A DNA stretch of 64,000 nt from Shewanella sp. SR44-3 (GTDB lineage: Bacteria; Pseudomonadota; Gammaproteobacteria; Enterobacterales; Shewanellaceae): the NCBI RefSeq assembly GCF_014163735.1, contig NZ_JACJDV010000013.1, positions 23,464 to 87,463 on the forward strand, read 5' to 3'. Both the position numbers and the translations under genes were made by a program. How positions within the stretch are numbered: position 1 is the stretch's first letter; the number at the start of each line of letters is the position of its first letter. Positions 9,859 through 19,250 of this stretch are shown piece after piece. The notes under the pieces were generated by a model. It was not told the DNA's origin. It saw nothing but the letters and a program-made list of their open reading frames with translations, and made no database searches.

Positions 9859-11338
9859 TTATTGATGCGGGAGAGTCAGCATAAAACGTATTTTCAGCTC
9901 AGATACTTTCATGAAATTAAAAGAAAATCCATTGCTACGGGCAATATTCTCAACAATGGATAAACCCAGCCCATGGCGGTTGGGATTGGTACGAGATTCA
10001 TCTATTTGAAACAGGGGTTTAGTGAGATTATCAAGATCTCCTTGGCTGATATTGTGATTCAACTCATTGGTTATCGCGATACAAATATTGTTCAGGGGAT
10101 CATTGTACATAGTGAGGCTAATGGCTGAAGCTACTGGGCTGTAGTAGAGGGCATTATCCAATAAATTACTGAAAATGGTATTTAGCGAAAAGGCGTCTGC
10201 CCGGTATTGGCTGGGAGATATGTTGTGGTTAATCGTGATTCTTTGCGCTGCATCCGGGTATTTAGGCTGCAAACTTTTAATGTTGAGAGCTAATAACTCT
10301 GGCAGTTCAAGGCTGACCTTATTAAGGAAAAGGGTATCGGCCGATGCCCTTTGCAGTAAAAGTAAGCCATTGATTATGTCTTTCATTTTAATGCTGATGT
10401 CGAGCACATCTTTTTGATAAAATTGACTAATTCTATTGTCATCTGGATAGCGAATTCGCATTTCGCTTAAATTGATTAATTCTGTCAGCGGGGTTTTTAA
10501 TTCATGGGCTATGTCTGCGGTAATGCGTTTTTCTTTGTCTAAATGTTGTTGATTGAGTTTAATGAAATTATTGAGTTCAGCTTTAATCAGTAACAGTTCT
10601 TCAGTCTCATTATCATCTTGTGGAAAAGGTGCCAGTTGCCCCTTAGCATCGAGGGTTTTTAGGTGTTGATTGAGCTTATTCATCGGCGCAAAGCCTAGCT
10701 CTATGATATGGACAACTAATAAACGCACTAAGATGAGCATAAATACTAAGCCTAGCTGTATAACGACTTCCACCCTATCAAACAGTTCATCTAACTCTTC
10801 TATGGGGATCACTATGCTTAAGGTTAATATTTTGGGCGAATGGCCCGAGTCGAGTAAATAAGTATTGGCTTGAGGGACGCTAAAGCGAGAAACAATCGCT
10901 CGCCCGGCTCGGCCATCGGGTAATACAGTGTGAAAGGTTTTCACCGTGTTATTGACCAGTTGGGGATGGATAAGCTGATGACTTGAAAATGCGCTCATCG
11001 AAGCTGAACTGAGTTTGAGGGTTTGATTTTCCCAAATTTGAATGTATTCATCGGATGAAAGATAGGGCGCAATGAAAATACGGCGCAATGAAAATACGGC
11101 CTATTAATCCGAGTTTAAAATCTGATGTGCTAACGGCGCTAGGAAGCGATGTAAGTTCTCCTTTTGCAGAAATAATGCTCTGAGTTAATTCTATCGACTT
11201 AGCCATTAAGCCTGCATCAACCTCGTCTTCACTCCATGAATCTATGCTGTCTAATGTGATAAAAATAGTGATAACAATGCAAAAAACGGAAAATGTCATG
11301 GCGTTTATTAATTGTTGTTTTATTGATTTCACAACCAA
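9859..11338 (-). pseudogene. Sensor histidine kinase split by a 16-bp tandem duplication
   Basis: Two overlapping frames make up one kinase. The first 96 codons (11338 to 11048) encode the N-terminus with TM1 and end soon after RIFIAPY. The remaining 409 codons (TTG at 11088 down to 9859) begin with the same residues, RIFIAPY, and contain TM2, the H-box ADIAHELKTP, the N-box and the G-box. The junction is a duplicated 16-mer (11066-11081 and 11082-11097). Sixteen is not a multiple of three, and removing one copy restores a continuous frame reading LIGRIFIAPYLSSDEY. The protein is clearly paralogous to the intact kinase at 8335. Either a recent null allele or a reversible switch is possible. 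Confidence 0.92.
11066..11097 (-). repeat. 16-bp exact tandem duplication inside a kinase gene
   Basis: The 16-mer GGCGCAATGAAAATAC occurs twice head to tail (11066-11081 and 11082-11097), followed by GGC. It shifts the frame of the kinase gene by one base. A slipped-strand event is the simplest origin. Confidence 0.97.
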
Positions 11339-11340
11339 AA

Positions 11341-12015
11341 CTAGCAGGCTCCAATAAAGTAGCCAAAACCACGTTTGTTTTTAATCGGCAAGGTGCCGCC
11401 CAGCAATTTAGCTTTTTTACGTATTGCCGATAAATGCGCTTCTATGGTGTTTTTTGATAATAGATCATAGCTGCCCACGACGGCTTCACTGATTTGTTCT
11501 GGGTTGAGAACTTGATCTTGATTGCTGAAAAGATACTCAAGTATTTTGTATTCATTCTTGGTTAATTCTATGATTTTTCCTTGGTAGGAAAAGGTTTTTC
11601 TAGTGGGATCTAGCTCAAACTCTTCCACCACAATATGAGAGCTAACTTGGGTCAATTGTCCGCGGCGAGTAAGGGCAATAAGCCTTGCGTGCAGCTCATC
11701 AAAGGAAAAAGGCTTACCTAAGTAGTCATCGGCGCCGGCGAGCAAGCCGTTGACTCTGTCTTCGGTTTGCGACTTGGCAGACAAGATGATGACTTTGGCT
11801 TGGTTGCCTAGCTGCCTGATACTTTTAAGTATGCTAATGCCATCAACGCTGGGCAACATAAGATCAAGAATAATGACATCATAATGATTGGTCAGCGCCA
11901 TGCTGAGGCCGTGGGCGCCATCGCCAGTATCATCTATGGTAAAACCTAAGTGATCTAAGCCGACTTTCAATCCACGTCTAAGTGGCTCAGAATCTTCAAT
12001 CAAAAGTACTTTCAA
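11341..12015 (-). CDS. OmpR/PhoB-family response regulator (PmrA/QseB-like)
   Basis: A 224-residue two-domain regulator. The receiver domain has the acidic pair (E7, D8), the phospho-acceptor Asp51 (ILDLMLP) and Lys101 (GKPF). The C-terminal winged helix spans about residues 130-220, with the recognition-helix region NTIEAHLSAIRKK. It lies two bases before the broken kinase and downstream of eptA and dgkA, so it likely controls this lipid A operon. Three 11-bp-spaced TTMAG direct repeats upstream of eptA (14245-14271) are a candidate binding site. The exact PmrA, QseB or other orthology is not settled. Confidence 0.9.
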   Translation of the reverse strand: MKVLLIEDSEPLRRGLKVGLDHLGFTIDDTGDGAHGLSMALTNHYDVIILDLMLPSVDGISILKSIRQLGNQAKVIILSAKSQTEDRVNGLLAGADDYLGKPFSFDELHARLIALTRRGQLTQVSSHIVVEEFELDPTRKTFSYQGKIIELTKNEYKILEYLFSNQDQVLNPEQISEAVVGSYDLLSKNTIEAHLSAIRKKAKLLGGTLPIKNKRGFGYFIGAC

Positions 12016-12114
12016 GATGTGACCTTATTTAATGTTTACTGCGACTAAGTTGCTCAATGATGAGCATATACATTTTGTTAATCACACTTCTCTGGCAAGT
12101 GCTTTGTGATGCGA

Positions 12115-12492
12115 TCATTGCCAAAGAATAGCAGCCCAAAGTAGAGTGGTCAGAGCCATACTGATCAGTACTAAGCTTGAACCTATGTCTTTTGCTAAGC
12201 CTGACATTGGGTGATGGGCTAGACTAACTCTGTCTATTACCACTTCAATAGCTGTGTTTACAAGTTCAGCAAATAGCACAAACAAGAGGCTGGCCACTAA
12301 AATTAGCGAATGGCTTAAGCTGATATCAAGGTAAAAAGCCAAGATAGATAATGGAATAAACAGCATTAATTCTTGTTGAAACGCGGCTTCATTTTTAACC
12401 ATCCATTTAAGGCCATTAAAACTGTGCACGCAGGTATAAAGTACCCGTGTTATTCCGGTGCGCTTAACAACTAAAGTTTGGCTGTTAGACAT
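12115..12492 (-). CDS. dgkA: Diacylglycerol kinase
   Basis: A 125-residue, three-helix inner-membrane enzyme that phosphorylates diacylglycerol to phosphatidic acid. The signature ELVNTAIEVVIDRVS is complete, and Glu residues of the active site are present. It lies 25 bases after eptA. EptA releases diacylglycerol when it transfers phosphoethanolamine from phosphatidylethanolamine, so DgkA recycles the by-product. The eptA-dgkA pairing is therefore functional as well as positional. The extended N-terminus (about 25 residues before the typical start) keeps the usual amphipathic character. Confidence 0.93.
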   Translation of the reverse strand: MSNSQTLVVKRTGITRVLYTCVHSFNGLKWMVKNEAAFQQELMLFIPLSILAFYLDISLSHSLILVASLLFVLFAELVNTAIEVVIDRVSLAHHPMSGLAKDIGSSLVLISMALTTLLWAAILWQ

Positions 12493-12517
12493 GATTGTTC
12501 CTTTTTTTATAGGTGAC

Positions 12518-14197
12518 TTAAGCAGCTTTACAGCTGTTGATAATGTCGAGTTCAGGTTTCTTAACTTGAGTCTTCACCCCGTACAAGCCCAATAAACTAT
12601 GGAATAGATTGTCGTGGGAGAATTGTCCTTGGGCTGCTTTAGTCTTCAGGCAAACCTGGTCAATGCCATAGCTTTGGCTAAATCCTTCATCTAACCAAAG
12701 AAACCAAGGCACTTTAGTTTGCTCATCAGGGGCAAAGCTGTAGGGGGTGCCATGAAGGTACAGGCCATTTTCACCTAAAGATTCACCATGATCTGAGATG
12801 TACATTAAAGCCACATCGTACTCTTGGTTTTTTTCTTTCAGTAGGGCTATGGTGCTTGCTAATACATAATCTGTGTAGGCCAAGGTGTTGTCATAGACAT
12901 TGATGATCTCTTCATCAGTGCAGTTTTCAATATCACTTTGGCGACAAGCGGGCTTAAAGCGCTCCATATCATCTGGGTAACGCTGCCAATAGGTTGGGCC
13001 GTGGCTGCCTATGGTATGCAGTGCGATAAGCTTATTCGCACCATCTGAGACCAGCTGTTGTTTTAATAGTTCCACTAAAGCCATGTCATAGCAGGTATTG
13101 CCATTGCATAAGCTATTGTCTTTGCTAGGGCTAATAGTCTGAGAGGTTAAGCGTTTGGCTACCTCTTTATCACCGCCATCATTTTCAATCCACACTATGT
13201 TAGTGCCTGTTTTTGCAATGATATCTAAAACATTATCTTGGGCATCGGCACGATCTCTTTGATAACTATCTTTGCCTAAGTTAGAGAACATACAAGGCAA
13301 AGAATGCGCCGTTGCTGTGCCGCAAGAAGACACATTTTGAAATGAAATCATGCCTAAGTCTTGGGTGTAGGGATTGGTGTTACGGCCATAACCGTTATAG
13401 GCCATGTTTTGTGCCCTGGCGGTTTCACCCACAACCAGTACGACTAATTTAGGCTTTTTTGACTGACCTGGGATAAGTGCTGCATCGGCGCCTAGAACGT
13501 TATAGCTTAATGGCGTGGTGAAATATTTCTGTTTTATGTACTTCACTGAGTTCACTACGTGAGCAGGGATAATCATCTTGGTGAGGTATTTATTATTACG
13601 GCCAACTGAGGCGTAATCTTTATAGAAAAATGCCGCCACTAAAGCAATAAGGGCTAGTGCTGTTAAGATCAGCAAACTACGAGCTAGCAGGCCATGTAGC
13701 CAACTCTTGGCAGGTTTAAGGTTGATTTTAGCGATTAGCAATGAAGGCAGCAGGCCAAACAATACTAGGTAACCGATTGAAGATAGACTTAAATAGGAGT
13801 GGGCTTCGGCGCTATTGGTTTCAAAAATATTTTCTATCATGGCGCTATCAAACATGACGTTATAGCTAAGCGTGGCATACATAGCCATGGCTGAAGTCAT
13901 AGTGATGATAATCAATACAGGTTTATAAAGGTATTTAATGGTCAGTAAAGAAAATACCAATAAGAAACAGCCAAACAATAATAATGCGGCCGAGGCAATA
14001 AAAAGGTTGTGACCCTCGGCTGCAAGCTCTGCTATTTTACGCAGCACAGGGAAATTCAATACCAATGCATAGAAAACCGATAAGGCGATAATAAAGTGAG
14101 TTGGACTCATTGCCAGTGACGGTAAGGCAAACTTGGGCAACTTCACAAATGGCAAGCTGAGGGGGACGCGGTATGATACAGGCTGGGAAGTTCTCAC
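12518..14197 (-). CDS. eptA: Lipid A phosphoethanolamine transferase EptA
   Basis: A 559-residue inner-membrane enzyme of the EptA/PmrC/MCR family. Five hydrophobic segments lie in about residues 30-195, followed by a periplasmic sulfatase-like domain. Zinc and catalytic residues are visible: Glu258 in GETARAQN, the nucleophile Thr294 in SCGTATAHSLPC, and SDHGES near the C-terminus. Paired cysteines (DNSLCNGNTCYD) suggest disulfides. The enzyme moves phosphoethanolamine from phosphatidylethanolamine to lipid A, which lowers negative charge and resists cationic peptides and polymyxin. It is the first gene of the eptA-dgkA-regulator-kinase operon. Confidence 0.92.
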   Translation of the reverse strand: MRTSQPVSYRVPLSLPFVKLPKFALPSLAMSPTHFIIALSVFYALVLNFPVLRKIAELAAEGHNLFIASAALLLFGCFLLVFSLLTIKYLYKPVLIIITMTSAMAMYATLSYNVMFDSAMIENIFETNSAEAHSYLSLSSIGYLVLFGLLPSLLIAKINLKPAKSWLHGLLARSLLILTALALIALVAAFFYKDYASVGRNNKYLTKMIIPAHVVNSVKYIKQKYFTTPLSYNVLGADAALIPGQSKKPKLVVLVVGETARAQNMAYNGYGRNTNPYTQDLGMISFQNVSSCGTATAHSLPCMFSNLGKDSYQRDRADAQDNVLDIIAKTGTNIVWIENDGGDKEVAKRLTSQTISPSKDNSLCNGNTCYDMALVELLKQQLVSDGANKLIALHTIGSHGPTYWQRYPDDMERFKPACRQSDIENCTDEEIINVYDNTLAYTDYVLASTIALLKEKNQEYDVALMYISDHGESLGENGLYLHGTPYSFAPDEQTKVPWFLWLDEGFSQSYGIDQVCLKTKAAQGQFSHDNLFHSLLGLYGVKTQVKKPELDIINSCKAA

Positions 14198-14228
14198 AAT
14201 AAATCTCGTCTTGGTACAGAATGAGCGA

Positions 14229-14271
14229 AATTTAGCAGTGAAAACTTAAGGATTACTGAAGATATACTGAA
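14229..14271 (-). promoter_or_regulatory. Candidate response-regulator site and promoter of eptA
   Basis: Read on the minus strand, TTCAG, TTCAG and TTAAG recur at exact 11-bp steps (plus-strand CTGAA at 14267 and 14256, CTTAA at 14245). A TAAATT at 14234-14229 could be the -10 element. The last two half-sites (CTTCAG, five bases, CTTAAG) match the known PmrA box (YTTAAK, N5, YTTAAK) with one mismatch. The assignment to the operon's own regulator is inferred. Confidence 0.5.
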
Positions 14272-14325
14272 TCTTAACTGTAGAGTTTGCTGGATGTTAC
14301 TTTAATGGCCTTAAACACAAAATAA

Positions 14326-14355
14326 CAATGCCAGTCAGATCACTGACTGGCATTG
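14326..14355 (-). terminator. Hairpin downstream of the M13 peptidase gene
   Basis: A perfect 12-bp stem: CAATGCCAGTCA (14326-14337), a 6-nt loop, TGACTGGCATTG (14344-14355). The minus strand continues TTATTTTG, a broken T-run. It probably ends the peptidase transcript. Confidence 0.6.
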
Positions 14356-14448
14356 TGGCTAAAGCTTACTGTGCTGGCTTGCTAAATGTATCTAAACCAG
14401 CATCTAAGTCTAGAATTAAATTAACGCTTATTAAGCGGACTTAACAGC

Positions 14449-16521
14449 CTACCAAATACGCACCCGCTGATCTTCACTCAGGTATAACTTGTCGCCAGGC
14501 TTCACATCAAAAGCTTTATACCAAGCATCGTGGTTACGGGGGGCTTGGGCACGGAATTGCCCAGGTGCATGAGTGCCTGCTTTAAGCTGGCTTAGCATGC
14601 TTTGTTCGGTACGTTTTTCTTTCCATACTTGTGCCCAAGCTAGGAAGAAGCGTTGATCGCCTGTAACCCCATCTATGATTGGCGCTTCTTTGCCATTTAG
14701 GCTCAGCTTATAGGCGTGGTAAGCCATTGACAGACCACCCACATCACCGATATTTTCCCCAAGGCTGTTACGACCGTTAACGAAGTTACCTTCGATTGGC
14801 TCATACTTGCTGTACTGCTCGGCTAGCATGTCAGCTTTGGCTTCGAAAGCCGCTCTATCTTCATCGGTCCACCAGTTACGTTGAATACCCTCGGCATCAG
14901 ACTTTGAACCTTGGTCATCAAAGCCGTGGCCCATTTCGTGGCCGATCACAGCGCCAATACCGCCATAGTTAACTGCAGCATCAGCGTTCGGGTCAAAAAA
15001 TGGTGGCTGCAATATGGCTGCTGGGAATACTATCTCGTTAAACGAGCTGTTGTAGTAAGCGTTAACGAATTGCGGCGTCATGCCCCAACGGTTACGGTCA
15101 GTTTTCTTAAGCTCTTTAGCGACACTATCGGCATGGAAAAACTGACGTAGATTTTTGATGTTGCCGACTAAATCTTTATTGTTTAGCGTTAAACCATCAA
15201 ATTCTTGCCACACATCTGGATAGCCGATTTTAGGGGTAAAGGCTTTAAGTTTAGCGTGAGCATTAACCTTGGTTGCATCACCCATCCAATCTAAACCATC
15301 GATACGTTGACCTAGCGCTGTACGTAGGTTTTCAACTAATTCAGCCATTTGCTTCTTAGAGGACTCAGGGAAGTAACGTTTTACGTAGACTTTACCTAAG
15401 GCGAAACCTAGAGATTGAGTTCCTGATATTTCTTCAACAGCGCGTTTCCAACGTGGACGAGGCTGCTCTTGGCCTTCAAGCTCTTTGCCGTAGAAAGCAA
15501 ATTTTGCGGCATATATTTCTTCAGACAATAAATCGGCGTTATTTTTCACAGCATGGAAGCTGAGATAGTCTTGCCATACTTTTATATCTTCTTGATTAAT
15601 AAGTGCAATCATCGCCTTAATCGGTTCTGGCTCTGAAATATTTAATTGCGGTACTTGGTAACCCGTTTGGGTTAAATATAAATCCCAGTTGAAGCCTGGA
15701 TATTGGCTGGCTAAGTCAGTGCGCTTGATTTGATTAAGGGTTAGATCGCGATCGCGGCGCTTCTCTCTTGGCCAGTGACCTTGAGCTATTTTGGTTTCTA
15801 ATGCTAATACGGCTTCGGCGCGAGCTTTGCCATCTTCTATTCCTGCAAAAGCTAGCATCTGTGCTATGTGGGCTACATAGCTGCTGCGAATTTTCTCAAA
15901 GCGCTCGTTGGCTTCTAAATAGTAAGAACGATCTGGTAAGCCAAGTCCGCCAGCACCCATGGACATTTCGTATTGGTTTGGATCTAAACGGTTAAACCAC
16001 ATGCCGCCCCAAATTGGAGATGCTGAGCCCGTAAGCCAAGCTTCACCAAAAACTTTGGTCAGATCATCTGTTGAGGCAATCGCTGCGATTTGGGCTAGCG
16101 TGGCTTTAATTGGGCTAACGCCAAGCTTATTTATTGTGTCCGTATCCATGTAAGAATTGTAGAAATCGGCGATAAGCTGCTCTTCTGGGTTAAGATCTGT
16201 GCGGCTGGCGATATCATCAATGATGGCTTTAACTTGGTCTTCGCTGCGCTCAGCCAATGCGGTGAATGCACCATAGCGAGTTTTATCTGCAGGCATTTCA
16301 AAGTTGTCATACCAAGCGCCACTGGCGTGCATAAAAAAGTCATCACCTGGTTTAACGGCTTGGTTGCGTGCACTTAAATCAACACCGAAACTGCCGAGTT
16401 CCGCCGCAGTTTGTGTTGCTTCACTCTTTGTTTCGTTTGTTACTTCATTGCTCGTATCTGGTGCACCGCATGCACTGAGTAGTGTGCTCGCTAAGGCGAT
16501 GGCAATTAATGACTTCTTCAT
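14449..16521 (-). CDS. M13 family metallopeptidase (PepO/neprilysin-like lipoprotein)
   Basis: A 690-residue zinc endopeptidase. The N-terminus MKKSLIAIALASTLLSAC is a lipoprotein signal with a lipobox (LSAC, Cys18), so the enzyme is probably anchored in the envelope. The zinc site is HEMGH (His528, Glu529, His532) and the second signature GENIGDVGG supplies the third ligand. The N-terminal part has the peptidase family M13 N domain (FFMHASGAWYDN). The family cleaves oligopeptides. Length is standard. It is divergent from the Nudix gene, and paired inverted repeats lie in the shared upstream region. Confidence 0.93.
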   Translation of the reverse strand: MKKSLIAIALASTLLSACGAPDTSNEVTNETKSEATQTAAELGSFGVDLSARNQAVKPGDDFFMHASGAWYDNFEMPADKTRYGAFTALAERSEDQVKAIIDDIASRTDLNPEEQLIADFYNSYMDTDTINKLGVSPIKATLAQIAAIASTDDLTKVFGEAWLTGSASPIWGGMWFNRLDPNQYEMSMGAGGLGLPDRSYYLEANERFEKIRSSYVAHIAQMLAFAGIEDGKARAEAVLALETKIAQGHWPREKRRDRDLTLNQIKRTDLASQYPGFNWDLYLTQTGYQVPQLNISEPEPIKAMIALINQEDIKVWQDYLSFHAVKNNADLLSEEIYAAKFAFYGKELEGQEQPRPRWKRAVEEISGTQSLGFALGKVYVKRYFPESSKKQMAELVENLRTALGQRIDGLDWMGDATKVNAHAKLKAFTPKIGYPDVWQEFDGLTLNNKDLVGNIKNLRQFFHADSVAKELKKTDRNRWGMTPQFVNAYYNSSFNEIVFPAAILQPPFFDPNADAAVNYGGIGAVIGHEMGHGFDDQGSKSDAEGIQRNWWTDEDRAAFEAKADMLAEQYSKYEPIEGNFVNGRNSLGENIGDVGGLSMAYHAYKLSLNGKEAPIIDGVTGDQRFFLAWAQVWKEKRTEQSMLSQLKAGTHAPGQFRAQAPRNHDAWYKAFDVKPGDKLYLSEDQRVRIW

Positions 16522-16654
16522 TGTTTAATATGTCCTCTAGTGTGGAGTGCGCTTTAAATGGGCTTAAATAGCTAGCTGCAGACTTATTTTTGCTGGATAT
16601 TTCGTGAGCTACTTTTTATCGAACTGTTTTTAATGAGCTATTTCAAAGCCAACC

Positions 16655-16720
16655 ATTTTGAGACTGTGACAGAAAATGTCAATCTTAAAAGTGTGAGCAA
16701 ATATAAGCGCTTCTCAAAAT
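16655..16720. promoter_or_regulatory. Nested inverted repeats in the divergent peptidase/Nudix intergenic region
   Basis: Outer arms ATTTTGAGA (16655-16663) and TCTCAAAAT (16712-16720) are perfect complements. Between them is a smaller dyad, TGACA-GAAAA-TGTCA (16667-16681). The arrangement could be an operator for one or both divergent genes; no known regulator is assigned. Confidence 0.35.
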
Positions 16721-16818
16721 AGTGGCGTCCCATCAAGCGTTAGCACCATCCTTGAGCTTTCAAGCGCGGGCCTTTACACTGCGGCCAAGATATTATGTAG
16801 CCAAAGACAGAAAACCTA

Positions 16819-17352
16819 ATGCGCCATTTACTTACACATTATCATCCAGAAACCCAAGCCGATTTTGTCAGTCAGCATCAGGACAAAATGCTTATTCGCT
16901 TAGCCACTCGGGCTATAGTGCTTAGAGGCACGCAGATATTGCTGCTTTATACTCAGCGCTACCATGATTACAGCTTACCTGGCGGTGGTATTAATGACGG
17001 TGAGTCGATAGAGCTTGGGCTGGTACGAGAACTGAAAGAAGAAACTGGCGCCAAAGGCGTGAATAATATTCGTCCATTTGGCGTCTATGAAGAATATCGT
17101 CCTTGGACACGAGAAGGCTATGGGCTAGTTAAGATGTTGTCCTATTGTTTTAGCTGCGAAATTGATGCTGAACTGGGTGATACAGAGTTTGAAGCCCATG
17201 AGATTAATAATGGCATGACGCCTGTGTGGGTCAATATTGATCAAGCCATCGAGCATAATCTTAGCACTATGGCCAATAGTGCTAAAAAGGGGCTGTCAAT
17301 CGAGCGAGAAACCTTTCTATTGCAGCGAATAAAGGCTGAGCTTATTAGGTAA
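16819..17352 (+). CDS. Nudix hydrolase
   Basis: A 177-residue protein with a complete Nudix box: GGINDGE, seven residues, then RELKEETGA, starting near residue 56. The enzyme class hydrolyses nucleoside diphosphates linked to another group, using Mg2+ bound by the box glutamates. The first 30 residues (HYHPETQADFVSQHQDK) form an N-terminal extension before the core strand. The substrate cannot be told from sequence. It stands alone between the divergent peptidase gene and the CstA-like gene. Confidence 0.88.
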   Translation: MRHLLTHYHPETQADFVSQHQDKMLIRLATRAIVLRGTQILLLYTQRYHDYSLPGGGINDGESIELGLVRELKEETGAKGVNNIRPFGVYEEYRPWTREGYGLVKMLSYCFSCEIDAELGDTEFEAHEINNGMTPVWVNIDQAIEHNLSTMANSAKKGLSIERETFLLQRIKAELIR

Positions 17353-17557
17353 TCCCCTTGATTAAGTTCTGCTCAAGAGCAACTGAGCACAGCATTACGG
17401 CACATTGATGTTGAATTAGGGAAACCGTTAATGCCAGTCAGTAGGGCGTGTTAATGTTTTAGCAAGCCCTACTTTGGTATAACTGCCCAGCTATTGACCT
17501 TGCTTGTTAACTGCAAGACACTTAAGTCTTCAAATATTCCAAGTATGGATACTCAAC

Positions 17558-19030
17558 ATGTTGATTTTTTTGATCTGTATTGTGCTGCTATTACTCGCCT
17601 ATAAGTTCTACAGCCCTTTTGTCGAGCGCCAAGCAGGCATAGACCCCAAGGCAAAAACCCCTCAATCTCGATTTGAAGATGGGGTGGATTATGTCAAAGT
17701 TCATCCGTTTAAAGCCTACCTTATTCAATTTCTTAATGTAGCAGGGGTAGGGCCCATCTTTGGGCCGATCTTAGGTGCGCTTTATGGCCCTATTGCCTTA
17801 GTGTGGATTGTACTGGGTAATATTATTGGCGGTGCGGTGCATGATTATTTCTCTGGCGTCTTGAGCATTAAAGAAGACGGTAAGAGTCTGCCGGAAATCG
17901 CTGGGCATTATTTTAATGTGTATTTCAAAGGGGTCATGCTGCTATTTACGGCCATGTTGCTATTTTTCGTCGGGGTGGTGTTTATTATGAGCCCTGCTGG
18001 ATTACTGAGTAATCTTGAATTTTTTGAAGGCACCATACTTGCCAATAATACTTTTTGGGTGTTGGTGATTTTAGGCTATTACTTTTTGGCAACTTTACTG
18101 CCGATAGATAAAATTATCACTAAGTTGTACCCCGCCTTTGGCCTATTGATGATAGTCATGACTGTCTCGATTGCGCTGGCGATTCTCTTCAATGCCCCTG
18201 AATTACCTGTCATGGGTGATGTGTTGGCCTATTTCGATCATAGCCATTATAACAATGAGCTACTGGCGCCCAACCCAGATGGTTTACCTGTGTGGCCGTT
18301 ACTGTTTGTGACTATTACTTGCGGCGCCATTAGTGGTTTTCATTCTACTCAGGCCCCGATCATGGCGCGCTGCTTAACCAATGAGCGATATGTACGCCCT
18401 GTGTATTATGGCGCTATGATATCTGAAGGCGTAGTGGCATGTGTGTGGGCGACGGCAGGTATGGCGGCATTTCCTGGTGGCTACCTTGAACTGAAAACCT
18501 TGCTTGATCAAGGTGGTCCAGGATTAGTTGTCAACCAAGTGGCCACCAGTTATTTAGGTGTTGCTGGTGGCATTATGGCTATTATTGCGGTGGCAGTGTT
18601 CCCTATTACGTCGGGCGATACGGCTTTTAGATCGCTGCGGCTCACCATAATAGATGCCTTTAATATTCCCCAGAGTGTGCGTAATCGTCTGCTGGTGGCG
18701 CTTCCTATTTTAGTTATCGCTTACTTAATGACCAAAATCGATTTCTCGCTGATTTGGCGCTACTTTGCTTTCTCAAATATGTTGTTATCAACCAGCGTGT
18801 TGTGGCTTGCGACCAAATACTTATTTGATCGAGGCGCCTTCCATTGGATAGTGAGCTTACCCGCCATTATGGGCACCAGCGTGACGGTCTCTTACATAAT
18901 GACCGCAGGTATAGGCTTAGGTTTACCGCAATCATTAAGCCAGCCAGTGGGCATAGCTGTTGCTGTGCTTTGTTTAATCGCCCTAACATTCACCCATGCT
19001 AAGGTTAAGCGTCAACGCCAAGTGCTTTAG
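17558..19030 (+). CDS. CstA-family carbon starvation/peptide or pyruvate transporter
   Basis: A 490-residue polytopic inner-membrane protein with about 13 hydrophobic segments. The start is placed at ATG 17558 (MLIFLICIVL), preceded by GGA; the open frame continues to 17504. Family motifs include FLNVAGVGPIFGPILGALYG and FHSTQAPIMARC. It is shorter than E. coli CstA or BtsT (about 700 residues), which lack nothing in the shared CstA core but have a longer C-terminal part. CstA relatives import peptides or pyruvate. Placement ahead of the putrescine/GABA genes suggests an uptake role in that pathway, but a terminator separates them. Confidence 0.82.
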   Translation: MLIFLICIVLLLLAYKFYSPFVERQAGIDPKAKTPQSRFEDGVDYVKVHPFKAYLIQFLNVAGVGPIFGPILGALYGPIALVWIVLGNIIGGAVHDYFSGVLSIKEDGKSLPEIAGHYFNVYFKGVMLLFTAMLLFFVGVVFIMSPAGLLSNLEFFEGTILANNTFWVLVILGYYFLATLLPIDKIITKLYPAFGLLMIVMTVSIALAILFNAPELPVMGDVLAYFDHSHYNNELLAPNPDGLPVWPLLFVTITCGAISGFHSTQAPIMARCLTNERYVRPVYYGAMISEGVVACVWATAGMAAFPGGYLELKTLLDQGGPGLVVNQVATSYLGVAGGIMAIIAVAVFPITSGDTAFRSLRLTIIDAFNIPQSVRNRLLVALPILVIAYLMTKIDFSLIWRYFAFSNMLLSTSVLWLATKYLFDRGAFHWIVSLPAIMGTSVTVSYIMTAGIGLGLPQSLSQPVGIAVAVLCLIALTFTHAKVKRQRQVL

Positions 19031-19082
19031 TTGCTTTGTTTGCTTTAAGTATCAGTTGAGCTGTGATTGTAGTGCAAATCAG

Positions 19083-19117
19083 ATGGCCTTAATCTAACGA
19101 CTAAGGCCATTTTTATT
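19083..19117 (+). terminator. Terminator after the CstA-like gene
   Basis: Arms ATGGCCTTA (19083-19091) and TAAGGCCAT (19102-19110) pair over nine bases, followed by TTTTTATT. Confidence 0.8.
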
Positions 19118-19250
19118 GCTGCCACAACCGTTAAATTATGGTTAATTAAAAGTTAATTTTACTAACTGGGTTATTCTTCTTTTAAAATTGCCGTGCTTGA
19201 GTGTAGGATGAATTAGTGCCCTTTAGCTTTGACATTACAAAGGAAGTTCT

